Shown here piece by piece: positions 1-10,540 of a DNA stretch of 64,000 bases. The translations under genes and the position numbers were made by a program. Under the pieces are notes generated by a model. That model was not told the origin of the DNA. It saw only the letters and a program-made list of their open reading frames with translations, and searched no databases. Origin of the DNA: Dechloromonas sp. TW-R-39-2 (GTDB lineage Bacteria > Pseudomonadota > Gammaproteobacteria > Burkholderiales > Rhodocyclaceae); NCBI RefSeq assembly GCF_016864195.1, contig NZ_CP045202.1, forward strand, positions 682,001 through 746,000, read 5' to 3'. How positions within the stretch are numbered: position 1 is the stretch's first letter; each line of letters opens with the position of its first letter.

Positions 1-54
1 TTAGAAGCCCAAAAAGAGAACAGCGCTTTTCGAAAGAATCGTGAGGAGATATTT

Positions 55-1695
55 GTGGCAAGTCATCCCTATGCCGTCGGGCTCGATCAGAACCCGGCGA
101 ACTACGTTGCGCTTTCACCGCTGAGTTTTATCGAGCGGTCAGCCTTCGTTTACCCGAAGCGTATTTCCGTCATCCAGGGCGAGCGTCAATATACCTGGAA
201 AGAAAGCTACGACCGTTGTCGCCAACTGGCCTCGGCACTCAAGGTGCGTGGTATCGGCAAGGGCGATACCGTCGCCGTCATGCTGCCGAATACGGCGCCG
301 ATGTTCGAGTGTCATTTCGGCGTGCCGATGACCGGTGCCGTACTCAATACCCTGAATACCCGTCTTGACGCCGAAGCCATTGCCTTCATGCTGCAACACG
401 GCGAAGCCAAGGTGCTGATCACCGATCCTGAGTTCCTCAAGACGGTCAAGGCAGCGCTGGCCTTGATCGAGGGCCCGAAGCCGCTGGTCATCGATATCGT
501 CGATGCCGACTATCCGGGCGCTGAACGGCTCGGTGAAAAAGACTACGAGGCCTTCATCAATGAAGGCGATCCCGATTTCGTCTGGCAGTTGCCGGACAGC
601 GAATGGGATGCCATTGCCCTGAACTACACCTCGGGTACGACAGGTAATCCGAAGGGCGTGGTGTATCACCATCGTGGTGCCTATCTCAATTCGGCCAGCA
701 ACATCATTTCCTGGGGCATGCCGCCGCACGCGGTCTATCTCTGGACGCTGCCGATGTTCCATTGCAACGGCTGGTGTTTCCCCTGGACGCTGGCAGCCAA
801 TGCCGGGACCAGCGTCTGTCTGCGCAAGGTCGACCCGGCACTGATCTTCGGCCTGATCAAGGAACACAAGGTCAGCCACATGTGCGGCGCGCCCATCGTG
901 TACGGCATGATGATCAATGCCCCGGCCGCGCTCAAGGAAGGCATCACGCATCAGGTCAACGGCCTGATCGCCGGCGCTGCGCCACCTGCCGCGATTATCG
1001 AGGGGGCGGAACAGATGGGGTTCAATATCACCCATGTTTACGGGTTGACCGAGACATACGGTCCGGCTGCCGTCTGTGCCAAGCACCCGGAATGGGACAA
1101 GTTGCCGATCGATCTGCGGGCCGCCCGCAATGGCCGCCAGGGCGTCAATTACCACATGCAGGAAGCGATCACCGTGCTCGACCCGGTGACCATGCAGCCG
1201 GTGCCCTGGGATGGTGAAACGATGGGCGAGATCATGTTCCGCGGCAATCTGGTGATGAAGGGCTACCTGAAAAACCCGAAAGCGACGGAAGAAGCTTTTG
1301 CCGGCGGCTGGTTCCACACTGGCGACCTGGCCGTCGTGCATAGCGATGGTTACGTCAAGATCAAGGATCGTTCCAAGGACATCATCATTTCCGGCGGCGA
1401 GAACATTTCATCGCTTGAGGTCGAGGATGTGCTGTATCGCCATCCGTCCGTGATTGCTGCCGCCGTGGTGGCCAAGCCTGACGAAAAGTGGGGCGAGGTG
1501 CCGGCCGCCTTCATCGAGTTGAAGGATGGGGTGAAAACGACAGAAACCGAGATCATCGAACACTGCCGCAGCCATCTGGCCCGCTTCAAGGTACCGAAGG
1601 TCATTGTCTTTGGCGAATTACCCAAGACCTCGACCGGCAAGATCCAGAAATACGTCCTGCGTCAGCACGCCAATTCGGCGCTCGCCATCGAATGA
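55..1695 (+). CDS. Acyl-CoA synthetase (AMP-forming), medium/short-chain fatty acid type
   Basis: An AMP-forming acyl-CoA ligase of 546 aa that activates a carboxylic acid to its CoA thioester via an acyl-adenylate. Visible motifs are the phosphate loop YTSGTTGNPKGV (about residues 190-201), the hinge region HTGDLAV (about 421) and the C-terminal catalytic lysine in KTSTGKIQK (about 529). The length and the run MFHCNGWCFPW resemble the AlkK/DmdB branch (medium-chain or methylmercaptopropionate-like acids) more than long-chain FadD. The start is GTG, chosen because an AGGAGA ribosome site lies 5 bases upstream (44-49). It precedes etfBA, an acyl-CoA dehydrogenase and ETF-QO, so it probably supplies substrate to that dehydrogenase. 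The exact acid cannot be read from sequence. Confidence 0.9.
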   Translation: MASHPYAVGLDQNPANYVALSPLSFIERSAFVYPKRISVIQGERQYTWKESYDRCRQLASALKVRGIGKGDTVAVMLPNTAPMFECHFGVPMTGAVLNTLNTRLDAEAIAFMLQHGEAKVLITDPEFLKTVKAALALIEGPKPLVIDIVDADYPGAERLGEKDYEAFINEGDPDFVWQLPDSEWDAIALNYTSGTTGNPKGVVYHHRGAYLNSASNIISWGMPPHAVYLWTLPMFHCNGWCFPWTLAANAGTSVCLRKVDPALIFGLIKEHKVSHMCGAPIVYGMMINAPAALKEGITHQVNGLIAGAAPPAAIIEGAEQMGFNITHVYGLTETYGPAAVCAKHPEWDKLPIDLRAARNGRQGVNYHMQEAITVLDPVTMQPVPWDGETMGEIMFRGNLVMKGYLKNPKATEEAFAGGWFHTGDLAVVHSDGYVKIKDRSKDIIISGGENISSLEVEDVLYRHPSVIAAAVVAKPDEKWGEVPAAFIELKDGVKTTETEIIEHCRSHLARFKVPKVIVFGELPKTSTGKIQKYVLRQHANSALAIE

Positions 1696-1700
1696 TCGCA

Positions 1701-1738
1701 GCCCCTGCCGTGCTGATGCCGGTGGGGGCTTCGTTTTT
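1701..1738 (+). terminator. Possible terminator or attenuator between the synthetase and etfB
   Basis: A 9-base arm at 1701-1709 pairs with 1721-1729 (two G-T wobbles) and is followed by TTCGTTTTT. It sits in the 57-base gap before etfB, so the ligase and etf genes may be separately or only partly co-transcribed. Confidence 0.5.
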
Positions 1739-1752
1739 CAAAGGAAACAAAC

Positions 1753-2502
1753 ATGAAAATTCTCGTCCCCGTGAAGCGGGTAGTGGACTACAACGTCAAG
1801 GTACGCGTGAAGGCGGATGGTTCAGGGGTAGACCTGGCCAACGTCAAGATGAGCATGAACCCGTTCGACGAAATCGCGGTTGAAGAAGCGGTACGCCTGA
1901 AGGAAGCCGGCATTGCGACTGAAGTGATCGCTGTTTCCTGCGGCGTGGCCGCCTGCCAGGAAACCCTGCGCACCGCGATGGCGATTGGTGCCGACCGCGG
2001 CATCCTGGTTGAAACCGACGTTGAACTTCAGCCGCTGGCTGTCGCCAAGTTGCTCAAGGCGTTGTGCGACAAGGAACAACCGCAACTCGTCATCTGCGGC
2101 AAGCAAGCGATTGACGACGATGCCAACCAGACCGGCCAGATGCTGGCCGCGCTGCAGAACTGGCCGCAAGCCACCTTCGCCTCCAAGGTTGTCATCGCCG
2201 GCGGCAAGGCAGAAGTCACCCGCGAAATCGACGGGGGTCTGGAAACCCTGGCGATCAGCCTGCCGGCCGTTGTCTCGACCGACCTGCGCCTGAACGAACC
2301 GCGCTACGCCACACTGCCGAACATCATGAAAGCCAAGAAGAAGCCGCTCGACACCGTCAAGCCGGCCGATCTCGGCGTTGACGTTGCCCCGCGCCTGAGC
2401 ACGCTGAAAGTCGCCGAACCCGCCAAGCGCTCCGCCGGCGTCAAGGTCGCGGATGTGGCCGAACTCGTCAATAAACTCAAAAACGAAGCCAAGGTGATCT
2501 GA
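1753..2502 (+). CDS. etfB: Electron transfer flavoprotein beta subunit
   Basis: The 249 aa beta subunit of the heterodimeric electron transfer flavoprotein, which takes electrons from acyl-CoA dehydrogenases in the cytoplasm. It starts with the typical [16 protein letters not shown] and carries the conserved [16 protein letters not shown] helix and the AMP-binding region [16 protein letters not shown] (about residues 115-130). Length is normal for the family. An AAAGGAAA ribosome site precedes the ATG by about 5 bases. The next gene, etfA, begins 2 bases after the stop, and an acyl-CoA dehydrogenase and ETF-QO follow, so the electron path from substrate to quinone is encoded in one run. Confidence 0.97.
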   Translation: MKILVPVKRVVDYNVKVRVKADGSGVDLANVKMSMNPFDEIAVEEAVRLKEAGIATEVIAVSCGVAACQETLRTAMAIGADRGILVETDVELQPLAVAKLLKALCDKEQPQLVICGKQAIDDDANQTGQMLAALQNWPQATFASKVVIAGGKAEVTREIDGGLETLAISLPAVVSTDLRLNEPRYATLPNIMKAKKKPLDTVKPADLGVDVAPRLSTLKVAEPAKRSAGVKVADVAELVNKLKNEAKVI

Positions 2503-2504
2503 TC

Positions 2505-3434
2505 ATGACCATCCTCGTTATCGCAGAACACGACCACGCCAGCCTCAAGGCCGCTACGCTCAACACCGTGGCTGCAGCCGCGAAAATCGGTGGCGACATT
2601 CACGTCCTCGTTGCCGGTACCGCCTGCAGCGGCGCCGCCCAGCAAGCCGCCGGCCTGCAAGGCGTGAGCAAAGTCAAAGTGGCTGATGCCGGCCACTACC
2701 AAAGCCAGACCGCAGAAAATCTGACTGCGCTGGTCATCGCCAATGCCGCCGGCTACAGCCACATCCTGGCCCCGGCCACGACCTTCGGCAAGAACCTGCT
2801 GCCGCGCGTCGCCGCACTGCTCGACGTCGCCCAGATTTCCGAAATCACCGGCGTTGAAAGCCCGGACACCTTCGTTCGCCCGATCTACGCCGGCAATGCG
2901 CTGGCCACGGTCAAGAGCGCCGACGCCGTCAAGGTCATCACCGTGCGCACCACCGCCTTTGACGCGGTCGACGCCGGCAACAATGCCGAAATCGAAACGC
3001 TCGGCGCCGCTGCTGACACCGCCCAAAGCACGCTGACCCACCGCGAACTGACCAAGTCGGCCCGCCCCGAACTCGGCGCCGCCAAGATCATCGTCTCCGG
3101 CGGTCGTGGTCTGGGCAGCGGTGAAAACTATCAGCAACTGCTCGAGCCACTCGCCGACAAGCTCGGTGCCGCACTCGGCGCCAGCCGTGCTGCGGTCGAC
3201 GCCGGTTTTGTGCCGAATGACTATCAGGTTGGCCAGACCGGCAAGATTGTCGCGCCGCAGCTCTACCTGGCGGTCGGTATTTCCGGTGCGATCCAGCATC
3301 TGGCCGGGATGAAGGATTCCAAGGTGATCGTTGCGATCAACAAGGATCCGGATGCGCCGATCTTCCAGATCGCCGATTACGGCCTGGTGGCCGATTTGTT
3401 CGAAACCGTTCCCGCCCTTGCTGCAGCCATTTAA
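2505..3434 (+). CDS. etfA: Electron transfer flavoprotein alpha subunit
   Basis: The 309 aa alpha subunit, which contributes the FAD-binding C-terminal domain. The signature is clear: [13 protein letters not shown] at about residues 198-210, then [22 protein letters not shown] and [18 protein letters not shown] near the C terminus, all FAD contacts in this family. The ATG lies 2 bases after the etfB stop, so the two are translationally coupled. An alternative role in a bifurcating Etf is less likely because the neighbours are an ordinary acyl-CoA dehydrogenase and ETF-QO. Confidence 0.97.
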   Translation: MTILVIAEHDHASLKAATLNTVAAAAKIGGDIHVLVAGTACSGAAQQAAGLQGVSKVKVADAGHYQSQTAENLTALVIANAAGYSHILAPATTFGKNLLPRVAALLDVAQISEITGVESPDTFVRPIYAGNALATVKSADAVKVITVRTTAFDAVDAGNNAEIETLGAAADTAQSTLTHRELTKSARPELGAAKIIVSGGRGLGSGENYQQLLEPLADKLGAALGASRAAVDAGFVPNDYQVGQTGKIVAPQLYLAVGISGAIQHLAGMKDSKVIVAINKDPDAPIFQIADYGLVADLFETVPALAAAI

Positions 3435-3459
3435 ATCAAAAACATTCCGGAGATAAAAC

Positions 3460-5238
3460 ATGAGTAATTACATCGCACCGATTCGCGACATGCAGTTCGT
3501 CCTCAACGAAGTGGCCGGCCTGGCTGACGTTTGTGCCCTGCCGGGCAATGAGGAATGTTCCGTCGATCTCGTCGAGTCCATTCTCGACGAAGCCTCCAAG
3601 TTCGCCAGCGGCGTACTCGACCCGATCAACCGCGGTGGCGACACCGTCGGCTCTTCCTGCAAGGACGGTGTTGTGACGACGGCGCCGGGCTTCCAGGAAG
3701 CCTACAAGCTGTTCTGTGAAACCGGCTGGAACGCCATGCCTTTCTCGCCGGAGTTCGGCGGTCAGGGCTTGCCGGCTGTCGTCACGATGGCCGTCAATGA
3801 AATGTGGAAGTCGTCCAACATGGCTTTCGCCCTGTGCCCGATGCTGACCGGCGGCGCCATCGAAGCCATTGCTCACCACGCTTCCGACGAACTGAAGCAG
3901 AAATACCTGCCGAAGATGGTCGAAGGCGTCTGGTCCGGCACGATGAACCTGACCGAGCCGAATGCCGGTTCCGATCTGGCCGCGATCAGCTCGAAGGCCA
4001 AGGCAGTGGGCGACGGTACCTACCTGGTTTCCGGCACCAAGATTTTCATCACCTGGGGTGAAAACGACTGCGCCGAAAACATCATCCACCTCGTCCTGGC
4101 TCGTCTGCCGGACGCACCGGCCGGCCTGAAGGGCATTTCGCTGTTCCTCGTGCCGAAGTTCCTGGTCAATGAAGATGGTTCACTCGGCAAGCGCAACGAC
4201 CTGATCTGCTCCTCGATCGAACACAAGCTTGGTATCCATGGCAGCCCAACCGCCGTCATGTCCTACGGCGACAACGACAACTGCGTTGGCTACCTGATCG
4301 GCGAGGAAAACAAGGGCGTTGGCTACATGTTCACGATGATGAACCATGCCCGCGTCAATGTCGGCCTGGAAGGCGTCGGCATTGCCGAACGTGCTTACCA
4401 GCACGCGCTGTGGTATGCCCGCGAACGCGTCCAGGGCAAGATCATCGGTGACAAGTCCGATGAGAAGAAGACCATCCTGCACCACCCGGATGTCCGTCGT
4501 CTGCTGATGGAAGTGAAGTCGCGTACCGAAGCCATGCGCACGCTGGCCTATTACGCCGCCGCCCAGATCGACAAGGCGCATGCCGGTGATGCCGCTGCCC
4601 AGGCACGGATCGACTTGCTGACCCCGGTCGTCAAGGGCTGGAGCACCGAACAGGGTGTCGAACTGTCGTCCACCGCGCTGCAGGTCTTCGGTGGCGTCGG
4701 TTTCGTCGAAGAAACGGGCGCTGCGCAGTACTACCGCGATTCGCGCATCACCACCATTTACGAAGGCACGACGGCCATCCAGGCGAATGATCTGGTCGGT
4801 CGCAAGCTGGCCCGTGAAAAAGTGCCGGGTGCCGGGATGAAGGCGCTGATCGCCGAAATGACCGCCACGGCCGACGAACTGGCTGGCAATGCACAATTGG
4901 CCGGTATCGCTGCCAATCTGAAAAACGGCATTGCCGCCTTGTCGACCGCAGCAGAGTGGATTCTCGCCAACTACGAGAGCGCTCCGCAGGCGGTACATGC
5001 TGGCTCCGTGCCTTTCCTCAAGCTAACCGGCATCGTGGTTGGCGGCTGGCTGATGGCCAAATCGGCCGGCATCGCCGCTCAGCACATTGCTGCCGGCACG
5101 ACCGACGACTTCTACAAGGCCAAGCTGGCCACGGCGAATTACTTCGCCGCTCACCAGCTGCCGTTTGCCGCTGCTTACGCTGCTGAAATCATCGGCGGTG
5201 CGGATTCGGTCTTCGGCCTGCCTGAAAACCTGTTCTGA
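3460..5238 (+). CDS. Acyl-CoA dehydrogenase with C-terminal extension (DmdC/FadE5-like)
   Basis: A 592 aa flavin acyl-CoA dehydrogenase, longer than the usual 380-400 aa and matching the long subfamily with an extra C-terminal helical domain (DmdC, FadE5-like). N-terminal opening [16 protein letters not shown] is typical of that branch. The flavin-contact segment [15 protein letters not shown] is at about residues 160-174 and the catalytic base is the Glu in [11 protein letters not shown] (about residue 435). It oxidises acyl-CoA to enoyl-CoA and passes electrons to the Etf encoded just upstream. A CGGAG ribosome site precedes the ATG. The half palindrome GTCGACCGCAGCA lies inside the gene at 4941. 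Confidence 0.92.
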   Translation: MSNYIAPIRDMQFVLNEVAGLADVCALPGNEECSVDLVESILDEASKFASGVLDPINRGGDTVGSSCKDGVVTTAPGFQEAYKLFCETGWNAMPFSPEFGGQGLPAVVTMAVNEMWKSSNMAFALCPMLTGGAIEAIAHHASDELKQKYLPKMVEGVWSGTMNLTEPNAGSDLAAISSKAKAVGDGTYLVSGTKIFITWGENDCAENIIHLVLARLPDAPAGLKGISLFLVPKFLVNEDGSLGKRNDLICSSIEHKLGIHGSPTAVMSYGDNDNCVGYLIGEENKGVGYMFTMMNHARVNVGLEGVGIAERAYQHALWYARERVQGKIIGDKSDEKKTILHHPDVRRLLMEVKSRTEAMRTLAYYAAAQIDKAHAGDAAAQARIDLLTPVVKGWSTEQGVELSSTALQVFGGVGFVEETGAAQYYRDSRITTIYEGTTAIQANDLVGRKLAREKVPGAGMKALIAEMTATADELAGNAQLAGIAANLKNGIAALSTAAEWILANYESAPQAVHAGSVPFLKLTGIVVGGWLMAKSAGIAAQHIAAGTTDDFYKAKLATANYFAAHQLPFAAAYAAEIIGGADSVFGLPENLF

Positions 5239-5240
5239 GC

Positions 5241-6884
5241 ATGAACATGCGTACAGATCGCGATGCGATGGAATACGACGTCGTTATCATCGGCGGCGGC
5301 CCTTCGGGGCTGTCGGCGGCGATCCGCGTCAAGCAGCTGGCCGAGCAGGCCGGTCGGGATGTGTCGGTTTGCCTGCTCGAAAAAGGGGGCGAAATCGGGG
5401 CGCACATTCTGTCCGGTGCCGTGCTGGAGCCGCATGCGCTGGCCGAACTTTTTCCCGACTGGAAAGAGCGTGGCGCGCCCCTGAATACCCCGGCGGGTGA
5501 GGATCGCCTGCTTTTCCTGACTGAAGGTGGTTCGCACAAGTTGCCGACGCCGCCACAGATGGGCAACCACGGCAATTACATCATCAGCCTGGGTAACCTT
5601 TGTCGCTGGCTGGGTGAACAGGCAGAAGCGCTGGGTGTAGAGATCTATCCCGGTTTCGCTGCAGCTGAACTGCTTTATCACGAAGATGGTTCGGTCAAGG
5701 GCGTTGCTACCGGTGACCTCGGTATCGGCAAGAACGGCGAGCAAACGCACAACTTCCAGCCGGGTATGGAACTCCATGCCCGACAGACGATTTTTGCCGA
5801 AGGCTGCCGTGGTTCGCTGACCAAGGAACTGTGGGCAAAATTCAACTTGCGCGATGGCGTCGACCCGCAAACCTACGGTATCGGCATCAAGGAACTGTGG
5901 GAAATCGACCCGGCCAAGCATCAACCCGGCCTGATCGTGCACACGGTGGGCTGGCCGCTACAGAGCGATACCTACGGCGGTTCCTTCCTTTACCACCTTG
6001 AAAACAATCTGGTGGCGGTCGGTATGGTTGTCGGTCTGGATTACAAGAATCCGTGGCTGTCGCCTTACGAGGAATTCCAGCGCTACAAGACGCATCCGTC
6101 GATTCGCGGTTATTTCGAAGGCGGCCGGCGTATTTCCTATGGTGCCCGTGCGTTGTCGGAAGGTGGCTACCAGTCAGTGCCCAAGCTGAATTTCCCGGGT
6201 GGCGTGCTGGTTGGTGATACGGCAGGTTTCCTGAATGTGCCGAAGATCAAGGGCACGCACATGGCCATGAAGTCCGGGATGATCGCTGCCGAGGCGATTT
6301 TCGAGCATCTCGGCAAGGAAAATGCCGGGCCGGAAGCGACCGAATACGGTGAGCAGATCAAGCAAAGCTGGCTGTGGAGCGAACTGTACAAGGTGCGCAA
6401 CATTCGCCCGGCCTTCAAGTGGGGGCTGTGGGGTGCGCTGGCTTATGGCGCGGTCGACACCTTCCTTTTCCGCGGAAATGCGCCATGGACCATGCGTCAT
6501 CACGACGATCACAGCCAATTGGCGGACAAGAACAGCCAGCCAAAGATCGACTATCCCAAGCCGGACGGCAAGCTGACTTTCGACCGTCTGTCGTCAGTTT
6601 TCCTGTCGGGGACCAACCATGAGGAAAACCAGCGTTGTCATCTTCAATTGAAGAATGAAAGCGTGGCGATCAGCGTGAACTATGCCCGCTACGGTGCGCC
6701 GGAAACGCGCTACTGCCCGGCGGGCGTCTATGAAATCGTCGGCGAAGAGGAAGGCTCGCCACGGCTCCAGATCAACGGTCAGAACTGCCTGCACTGCAAG
6801 ACCTGCGATATCAAGGATCCGACCCAGAACATCACCTGGACGGTTCCGGAAGGGGGCGGCGGCCCAACCTATCCAAACATGTAA
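5241..6884 (+). CDS. Electron transfer flavoprotein-ubiquinone oxidoreductase
   Basis: A 547 aa ETF:quinone oxidoreductase, a membrane-bound FAD/4Fe-4S enzyme moving electrons from reduced Etf to ubiquinone. The N-terminal FAD motif [16 protein letters not shown] starts at about residue 13. The C-terminal ferredoxin-like cluster uses the Cys in RYCPAG (about 492) and the three Cys in [13 protein letters not shown] (about 516, 519, 522). Full length for the family. It starts 2 bases after the dehydrogenase stop; no strong ribosome site is visible, so coupling is likely. An alternative start is the ATG at 5268 ([11 protein letters not shown]). Confidence 0.96.
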   Translation: MNMRTDRDAMEYDVVIIGGGPSGLSAAIRVKQLAEQAGRDVSVCLLEKGGEIGAHILSGAVLEPHALAELFPDWKERGAPLNTPAGEDRLLFLTEGGSHKLPTPPQMGNHGNYIISLGNLCRWLGEQAEALGVEIYPGFAAAELLYHEDGSVKGVATGDLGIGKNGEQTHNFQPGMELHARQTIFAEGCRGSLTKELWAKFNLRDGVDPQTYGIGIKELWEIDPAKHQPGLIVHTVGWPLQSDTYGGSFLYHLENNLVAVGMVVGLDYKNPWLSPYEEFQRYKTHPSIRGYFEGGRRISYGARALSEGGYQSVPKLNFPGGVLVGDTAGFLNVPKIKGTHMAMKSGMIAAEAIFEHLGKENAGPEATEYGEQIKQSWLWSELYKVRNIRPAFKWGLWGALAYGAVDTFLFRGNAPWTMRHHDDHSQLADKNSQPKIDYPKPDGKLTFDRLSSVFLSGTNHEENQRCHLQLKNESVAISVNYARYGAPETRYCPAGVYEIVGEEEGSPRLQINGQNCLHCKTCDIKDPTQNITWTVPEGGGGPTYPNM

Positions 6885-6898
6885 GTGAATTACCACGA

Positions 6899-6922
6899 CC
6901 GGTGCGGCAATGACTGCACCGG
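6899..6922. other. Intergenic hairpin before the DUF485-actP pair
   Basis: A perfect 7-bp stem CCGGTGC/GCACCGG with a 10-base loop, followed on the plus strand by an A-tract. There is no U-run for plus-strand termination. On the minus strand the A-tract would read as a U-run, so it may stop antisense transcription or act as an mRNA structure. Confidence 0.4.
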
Positions 6923-6982
6923 CGAAAAAAAATAGAGAACAGCACACAGCAGTTTCATCCATCTATGTTCCCAGGAGGGGTC

Positions 6983-7297
6983 ATGTCTCAAAACAATATT
7001 CAGGCAAGAATCCGGAGCAATCCGAAATTTGCCGAAATGGTCAGCAAGCGCACGCGCTTCGCGATCATTCTTTCGCTTACCGTGCTGGTGCCTTACTACA
7101 CCTTCATGATGCTCACCGCTTTCAATCCGGGCTTCCTGGCTCAGCCGATCAGCGAAGGCAACATCATCACCATCGGTTGGCCGATCGGTGTGATTCTCGT
7201 CGTCGGCTCCTGGCTGACCACCGGTATCTACATCAGCCGTGCCAATGGCGAATTCGATACGCTGAACGAGCAGATTCTCAAGGAGTCAGCCAAATGA
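6983..7297 (+). CDS. DUF485 family inner membrane protein (YjcH-like)
   Basis: A small (104 aa) membrane protein of the DUF485 family, which is typically encoded immediately before the acetate permease ActP. It has two predicted membrane spans (around [22 protein letters not shown] and [23 protein letters not shown]) and the conserved soluble N terminus with [15 protein letters not shown]. Start chosen at 6983 because AGGAGG (6973-6978) lies 4 bases upstream; an in-frame ATG at 6965 precedes that site and is less likely. Its stop overlaps the start of actP by the ATGA arrangement. The molecular role is unknown; association with ActP is inferred from this conserved pairing. Confidence 0.9.
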   Translation: MSQNNIQARIRSNPKFAEMVSKRTRFAIILSLTVLVPYYTFMMLTAFNPGFLAQPISEGNIITIGWPIGVILVVGSWLTTGIYISRANGEFDTLNEQILKESAK

Positions 7298-8961
7298 AGC
7301 GTTCCCTGATTGCACTTATCGCCGGTGGCCTTATTGCCTTTGCTGCCGTTGCCGCGCCGGGCGCCATCGAAGGCGTCCAGAAGCAGCCGGTCAATGTCAG
7401 CGCCATCGCCATGTTCATGGTCTTCGTGCTGGCCACGCTGGGTATTACTTACTGGGCCTCGGCCCGTACCAAGTCGACTTCCGATTTCTACACGGCTGGC
7501 GGTGGCATCACCGGTTTCCAGAACGGTCTGGCGATTGCTGGTGACTACATGTCGGCTGCCACCTTGCTGGGTCTGACTTCCCTGGTTTATTCCAAGGGGT
7601 TCGATGGTTTCATCTACACCATCAGCTTCTTTGTCGGCTGGCCGATCATCCTGTTCCTGATGGCTGAACGGCTGCGTAATCTCGGCAAGTTCACCTTTGC
7701 CGATATCGCTTCCTATCGCCTCGACCAGAACCGGATCCGCACTTTTGCTGCTTTTGGCTCGTTGACCGTGGTGTGCTTCTACCTGATCGTCCAGATGGTC
7801 GGTGCCGGTCAGCTGATCCAGTTGCTGTTCGGGCTGGACTACACCATGGCCGTGATCTGCGTCGGTCTGCTGATGATGGTGTATGTCACCTTCGGCGGCA
7901 TGGTCGCAACGACCTGGGTGCAGATCATCAAGGCATGCCTGCTGCTTGGCGGCGGTACGTTGCTGATGGTCCTGTCTTTCGCCAAGTTCGGTTTCTCGTT
8001 CGATGCGATGTTCAACCAGGCCGTTGCCGTTCATAAAGCCGGTATCAAGATCATGGCGCCGGGTTCGCTGATGGCTGACCCGATCTCTGCCGTGTCCCTG
8101 TCGCTGGCCCTGCTTTTCGGTACCGCCGGCCTGCCGCACATCATGATGCGTTTCTTCACTGTGCCGAATGCCAAGGAAGCCCGTAAATCGGTTTTCTACG
8201 CAACCGGTTTCATCGGTTTCTTCTTCCTCGTCGTGATCATCCTCGGTATTTCGGCCATCGTCATCGTTGGTCAGGATCCGCAATTCTTCGAGGGTGGCGT
8301 GGTTGGCGGCAAGATCATCGGCGGTGGCAACATGCCGGTCATGCACTTGGCCAAGTCGGTGGGCGGCGATATCTTCCTCGGCTTCCTTTCTGCCGTTGCT
8401 TTCGCCACCATTCTGGCTGTGGTTTCGGGGCTGGCACTGGCCGGTGCTTCGGCCATCGCCCATGACCTGTATGCCCGCGTGATCAAGAAGAACCAGGCGA
8501 CCAGTGCAGAAGAAATGCGCGTTACCAAGATCGCTTCGGTCGGTATCGGTATCGTCGCCATTCTGCTCGGTCTGCTCTTCAAGGATCAGAACATTGCCTT
8601 CCTTGTTGCGCTGACTTTCGGCGTGGCTGCATCGGTCAATTTCCCGATTCTGATTCTGTCGATGTACTGGAAGGGTTTGACGACGCGTGGCGCGCTCTGG
8701 GGCGGCATTGCCGGTCTGGTTTCTGCCGTTGGTCTGGTCATTCTTTCTCCGGCCGTCTGGGTCAAGGTGCTGGGCAATGCCCAAGCAATCTTCCCGTACG
8801 ACCATCCGGCCATCATCTCGATGACCGCAGCCTTCCTGGTGACCTGGCTGGGCTCGGTGACCGACAAGAGCGAGCGTGCCGCTAAGGAAGCTGAGGCATT
8901 CGAAGAGCAGTACATCCGCGCCCAGACCGGGCTGGGTGCATCTGCCGCATCGGCTCACTAA
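7294..8961 (+). CDS. actP: Cation/acetate symporter ActP
   Basis: A 555 aa member of the sodium:solute symporter family, the acetate/glycolate-type carrier. It has an N-terminal signal-like segment, then many membrane helices; family marks include [28 protein letters not shown] split over about residues 60-90 and [25 protein letters not shown] (about 275-295). The start ATG overlaps the stop of the DUF485 gene and has an AAGGAG ribosome site at 7280-7285. The frame stays open upstream to 6910 but that part is not protein-like. A strong terminator follows. Its position after acyl-CoA oxidation genes suits uptake of small carboxylates. Confidence 0.95.
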   Translation: MKRSLIALIAGGLIAFAAVAAPGAIEGVQKQPVNVSAIAMFMVFVLATLGITYWASARTKSTSDFYTAGGGITGFQNGLAIAGDYMSAATLLGLTSLVYSKGFDGFIYTISFFVGWPIILFLMAERLRNLGKFTFADIASYRLDQNRIRTFAAFGSLTVVCFYLIVQMVGAGQLIQLLFGLDYTMAVICVGLLMMVYVTFGGMVATTWVQIIKACLLLGGGTLLMVLSFAKFGFSFDAMFNQAVAVHKAGIKIMAPGSLMADPISAVSLSLALLFGTAGLPHIMMRFFTVPNAKEARKSVFYATGFIGFFFLVVIILGISAIVIVGQDPQFFEGGVVGGKIIGGGNMPVMHLAKSVGGDIFLGFLSAVAFATILAVVSGLALAGASAIAHDLYARVIKKNQATSAEEMRVTKIASVGIGIVAILLGLLFKDQNIAFLVALTFGVAASVNFPILILSMYWKGLTTRGALWGGIAGLVSAVGLVILSPAVWVKVLGNAQAIFPYDHPAIISMTAAFLVTWLGSVTDKSERAAKEAEAFEEQYIRAQTGLGASAASAH

Positions 8962-9017
8962 ACACTCTGCGGGAGAGACTCAGGGAGAACAGCAACCTGA
9001 TGATCTCATCCTTTTTG

Positions 9018-9040
9018 GGGGCCTTCGGGCCCCTTTTTTT
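9018..9040 (+). terminator. Rho-independent terminator after actP
   Basis: Perfect 6-bp GC stem GGGGCC / GGCCCC closed by a TTCG tetraloop (9024-9027) and followed by seven T. It is a classic intrinsic terminator ending the DUF485-actP unit. Confidence 0.9.
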
Positions 9041-9150
9041 ATTCATCGAATAGTGTGTCTTTACAAAAATTAGCAAATTCGATGTTTTCATGGGATATGA
9101 TCGAAACGCAATAAAAGTATTACTAAAGGCAGAGAGCCTTGGAGAGCAAA

Positions 9151-10221
9151 ATGGCGAAAGAGTTAAACCAGAGCCAGTTGCCGGGTTTGCTGGGCAAACT
9201 GGGCAAGATGACTTCGATCCGCGATACGGAATTGCTCGAGCAAAGTCTGTTGCGTTCGCTGGGCCCCCTGCTTGGGATTCTGAATACCTCGTTGTACCGG
9301 ACAGATGAAAAGCAGGTGCTGGCCCGCGTACTGCACTACCACCGCTCCAAGGTGGTCGAGTCCGATGGTGAGGCGCGAATGGTCGAGCGGGTTGAAGAAG
9401 TGCTCAACCTGGCCGAGTTGCCGAAAGAAGTCATTGCATTGACCGAAAATGTTCGCCTGCTGGCCAAACCTTGCACGCGGACACTGGGCAACGAGGTGCT
9501 GGTGGCTTATCCCCTGTTCGGCGGAAATGAAGTTTGTGGCTATTTCGTATTTCAGCGTGACCGCGAGGTTTCTCCGGTCGAGGATGCGACGATACGCGGG
9601 GTTCTGGAGGTCTTCTCCAACTACTACGCCCTGCTTGATATCAGCCTGCGCGATCGCCTGACGGGCTTGTTCAACCGGCAGGCGCTGGAAAACAGCTTTG
9701 ATCGTATCTGGAGCCTGCTTGGTCAGCCCGACAGTTTTACCGAAAAACTGGAGGGACGGCGGAGCATCCCCGGTGGCCAATACTATCTGGCACTGATTGA
9801 TATCGATCACTTCAAGCAGGTTAACGATACGCACGGCCATATGGTCGGGGATGAAATCCTGTTGCTTGTTTCCCGCCTGATGTCGGCCACTTTCCGCGGC
9901 TCCGACCTGCTTTACCGCTACGGTGGAGAGGAGTTCGTCGCGATTGCCGCTGCCGAGAACGAAAAAATTGCCCGCAACATCTTTGAGCGCCTCCGCTTGG
10001 CGATCGAGGCGCATTCCTTCCCGCGGATTGGCGGGTTGACGATCAGCATCGGTTATTGCCGGGCGGATCCGAATATCTTGCCGCAAGAGGTGCTGAGCCG
10101 TGCTGATCGCAGTTTGTATCGGGCTAAGCAGGATGGACGAAACAGGATTTACGATCACCAGGAACTGCTGGCGGCCGGGATATTTACTGAAACGGTGTAT
10201 AGCGAGGCCGAATTCTTCTGA
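9151..10221 (+). CDS. GGDEF-domain diguanylate cyclase
   Basis: A 356 aa soluble protein with an N-terminal region of about 165 residues that I do not assign firmly (GAF-like in size and hydrophobic pattern) and a C-terminal GGDEF domain (about 166-330) beginning with DRLTGLFNR. The active-site loop reads GGEEF (about residues 258-262), and an RxxD inhibitory site (RGSD, 249-252) lies five residues upstream, so it should make cyclic di-GMP and be product-inhibited. The start ATG at 9151 has GGAGA 5 bases upstream; a TTG at 9139 overlaps the ribosome site and was not chosen. It is monocistronic, between a terminator and the convergent min operon. Confidence 0.9.
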   Translation: MAKELNQSQLPGLLGKLGKMTSIRDTELLEQSLLRSLGPLLGILNTSLYRTDEKQVLARVLHYHRSKVVESDGEARMVERVEEVLNLAELPKEVIALTENVRLLAKPCTRTLGNEVLVAYPLFGGNEVCGYFVFQRDREVSPVEDATIRGVLEVFSNYYALLDISLRDRLTGLFNRQALENSFDRIWSLLGQPDSFTEKLEGRRSIPGGQYYLALIDIDHFKQVNDTHGHMVGDEILLLVSRLMSATFRGSDLLYRYGGEEFVAIAAAENEKIARNIFERLRLAIEAHSFPRIGGLTISIGYCRADPNILPQEVLSRADRSLYRAKQDGRNRIYDHQELLAAGIFTETVYSEAEFF

Positions 10222-10235
10222 GCCAGGCCCAATGC

Positions 10236-10264
10236 AAAAAGGCATCCGGATGGATGCCTTTTTT
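10236..10264. terminator. Bidirectional terminator between the GGDEF gene and minE
   Basis: A 7-bp stem GGCATCC (10241-10247) / GGATGCC (10252-10258), flanked by A5 upstream and T6 downstream. It can terminate both the GGDEF gene and the opposing min operon. Confidence 0.85.
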
Positions 10265-10281
10265 CTTGGGGATTGCAGCGC

Positions 10282-10539
10282 TCAGGCCTTTTCGGGCAAC
10301 ACGATATTCACTTCAAGCACCTCGTAATTGCCCTGCTTTTCGAGCGAAACACGAATGTCGTCGGTGTTCACCTTGACGTACTTTGAAATGACCGCGACCA
10401 GTTCACGCTGCAGATCGGGCAGGAAGTTGGCGCTGCTGCCGCCGCCATCGCGTTCATGGGCGATGATCAGTTGCAGACGCTCCTTGGCTACCTGAGCCGT
10501 TTTCGGCTGGTTGCCGAACAGTTTCTGGAGCCAGGACAT
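10282..10539 (-). CDS. minE: Cell division topological specificity factor MinE
   Basis: An 85 aa MinE. The N-terminal MSWLQKLFG is the membrane-targeting segment, followed by the MinD-binding stretch [13 protein letters not shown] (about residues 18-30) and the dimerisation domain with [18 protein letters not shown]. MinE stimulates the MinD ATPase and drives the pole-to-pole oscillation that places the septum at midcell. It is last in the minC-minD-minE operon, 1 base after minD. Confidence 0.97.
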   Translation of the reverse strand: MSWLQKLFGNQPKTAQVAKERLQLIIAHERDGGGSSANFLPDLQRELVAVISKYVKVNTDDIRVSLEKQGNYEVLEVNIVLPEKA

Positions 10540-10540
10540 C

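Noticed and set aside
6910..7293. An upstream extension of actP covering the DUF485 gene
   Set aside because: The DUF485 protein in another frame is well supported and actP has its own ribosome site overlapping the DUF485 stop.
7228..8958. A 576-codon open frame opposite actP
   Set aside because: The product is hydrophilic and full of Asp, Gln, Arg and His, the mirror of membrane-protein codons, with no family resemblance.
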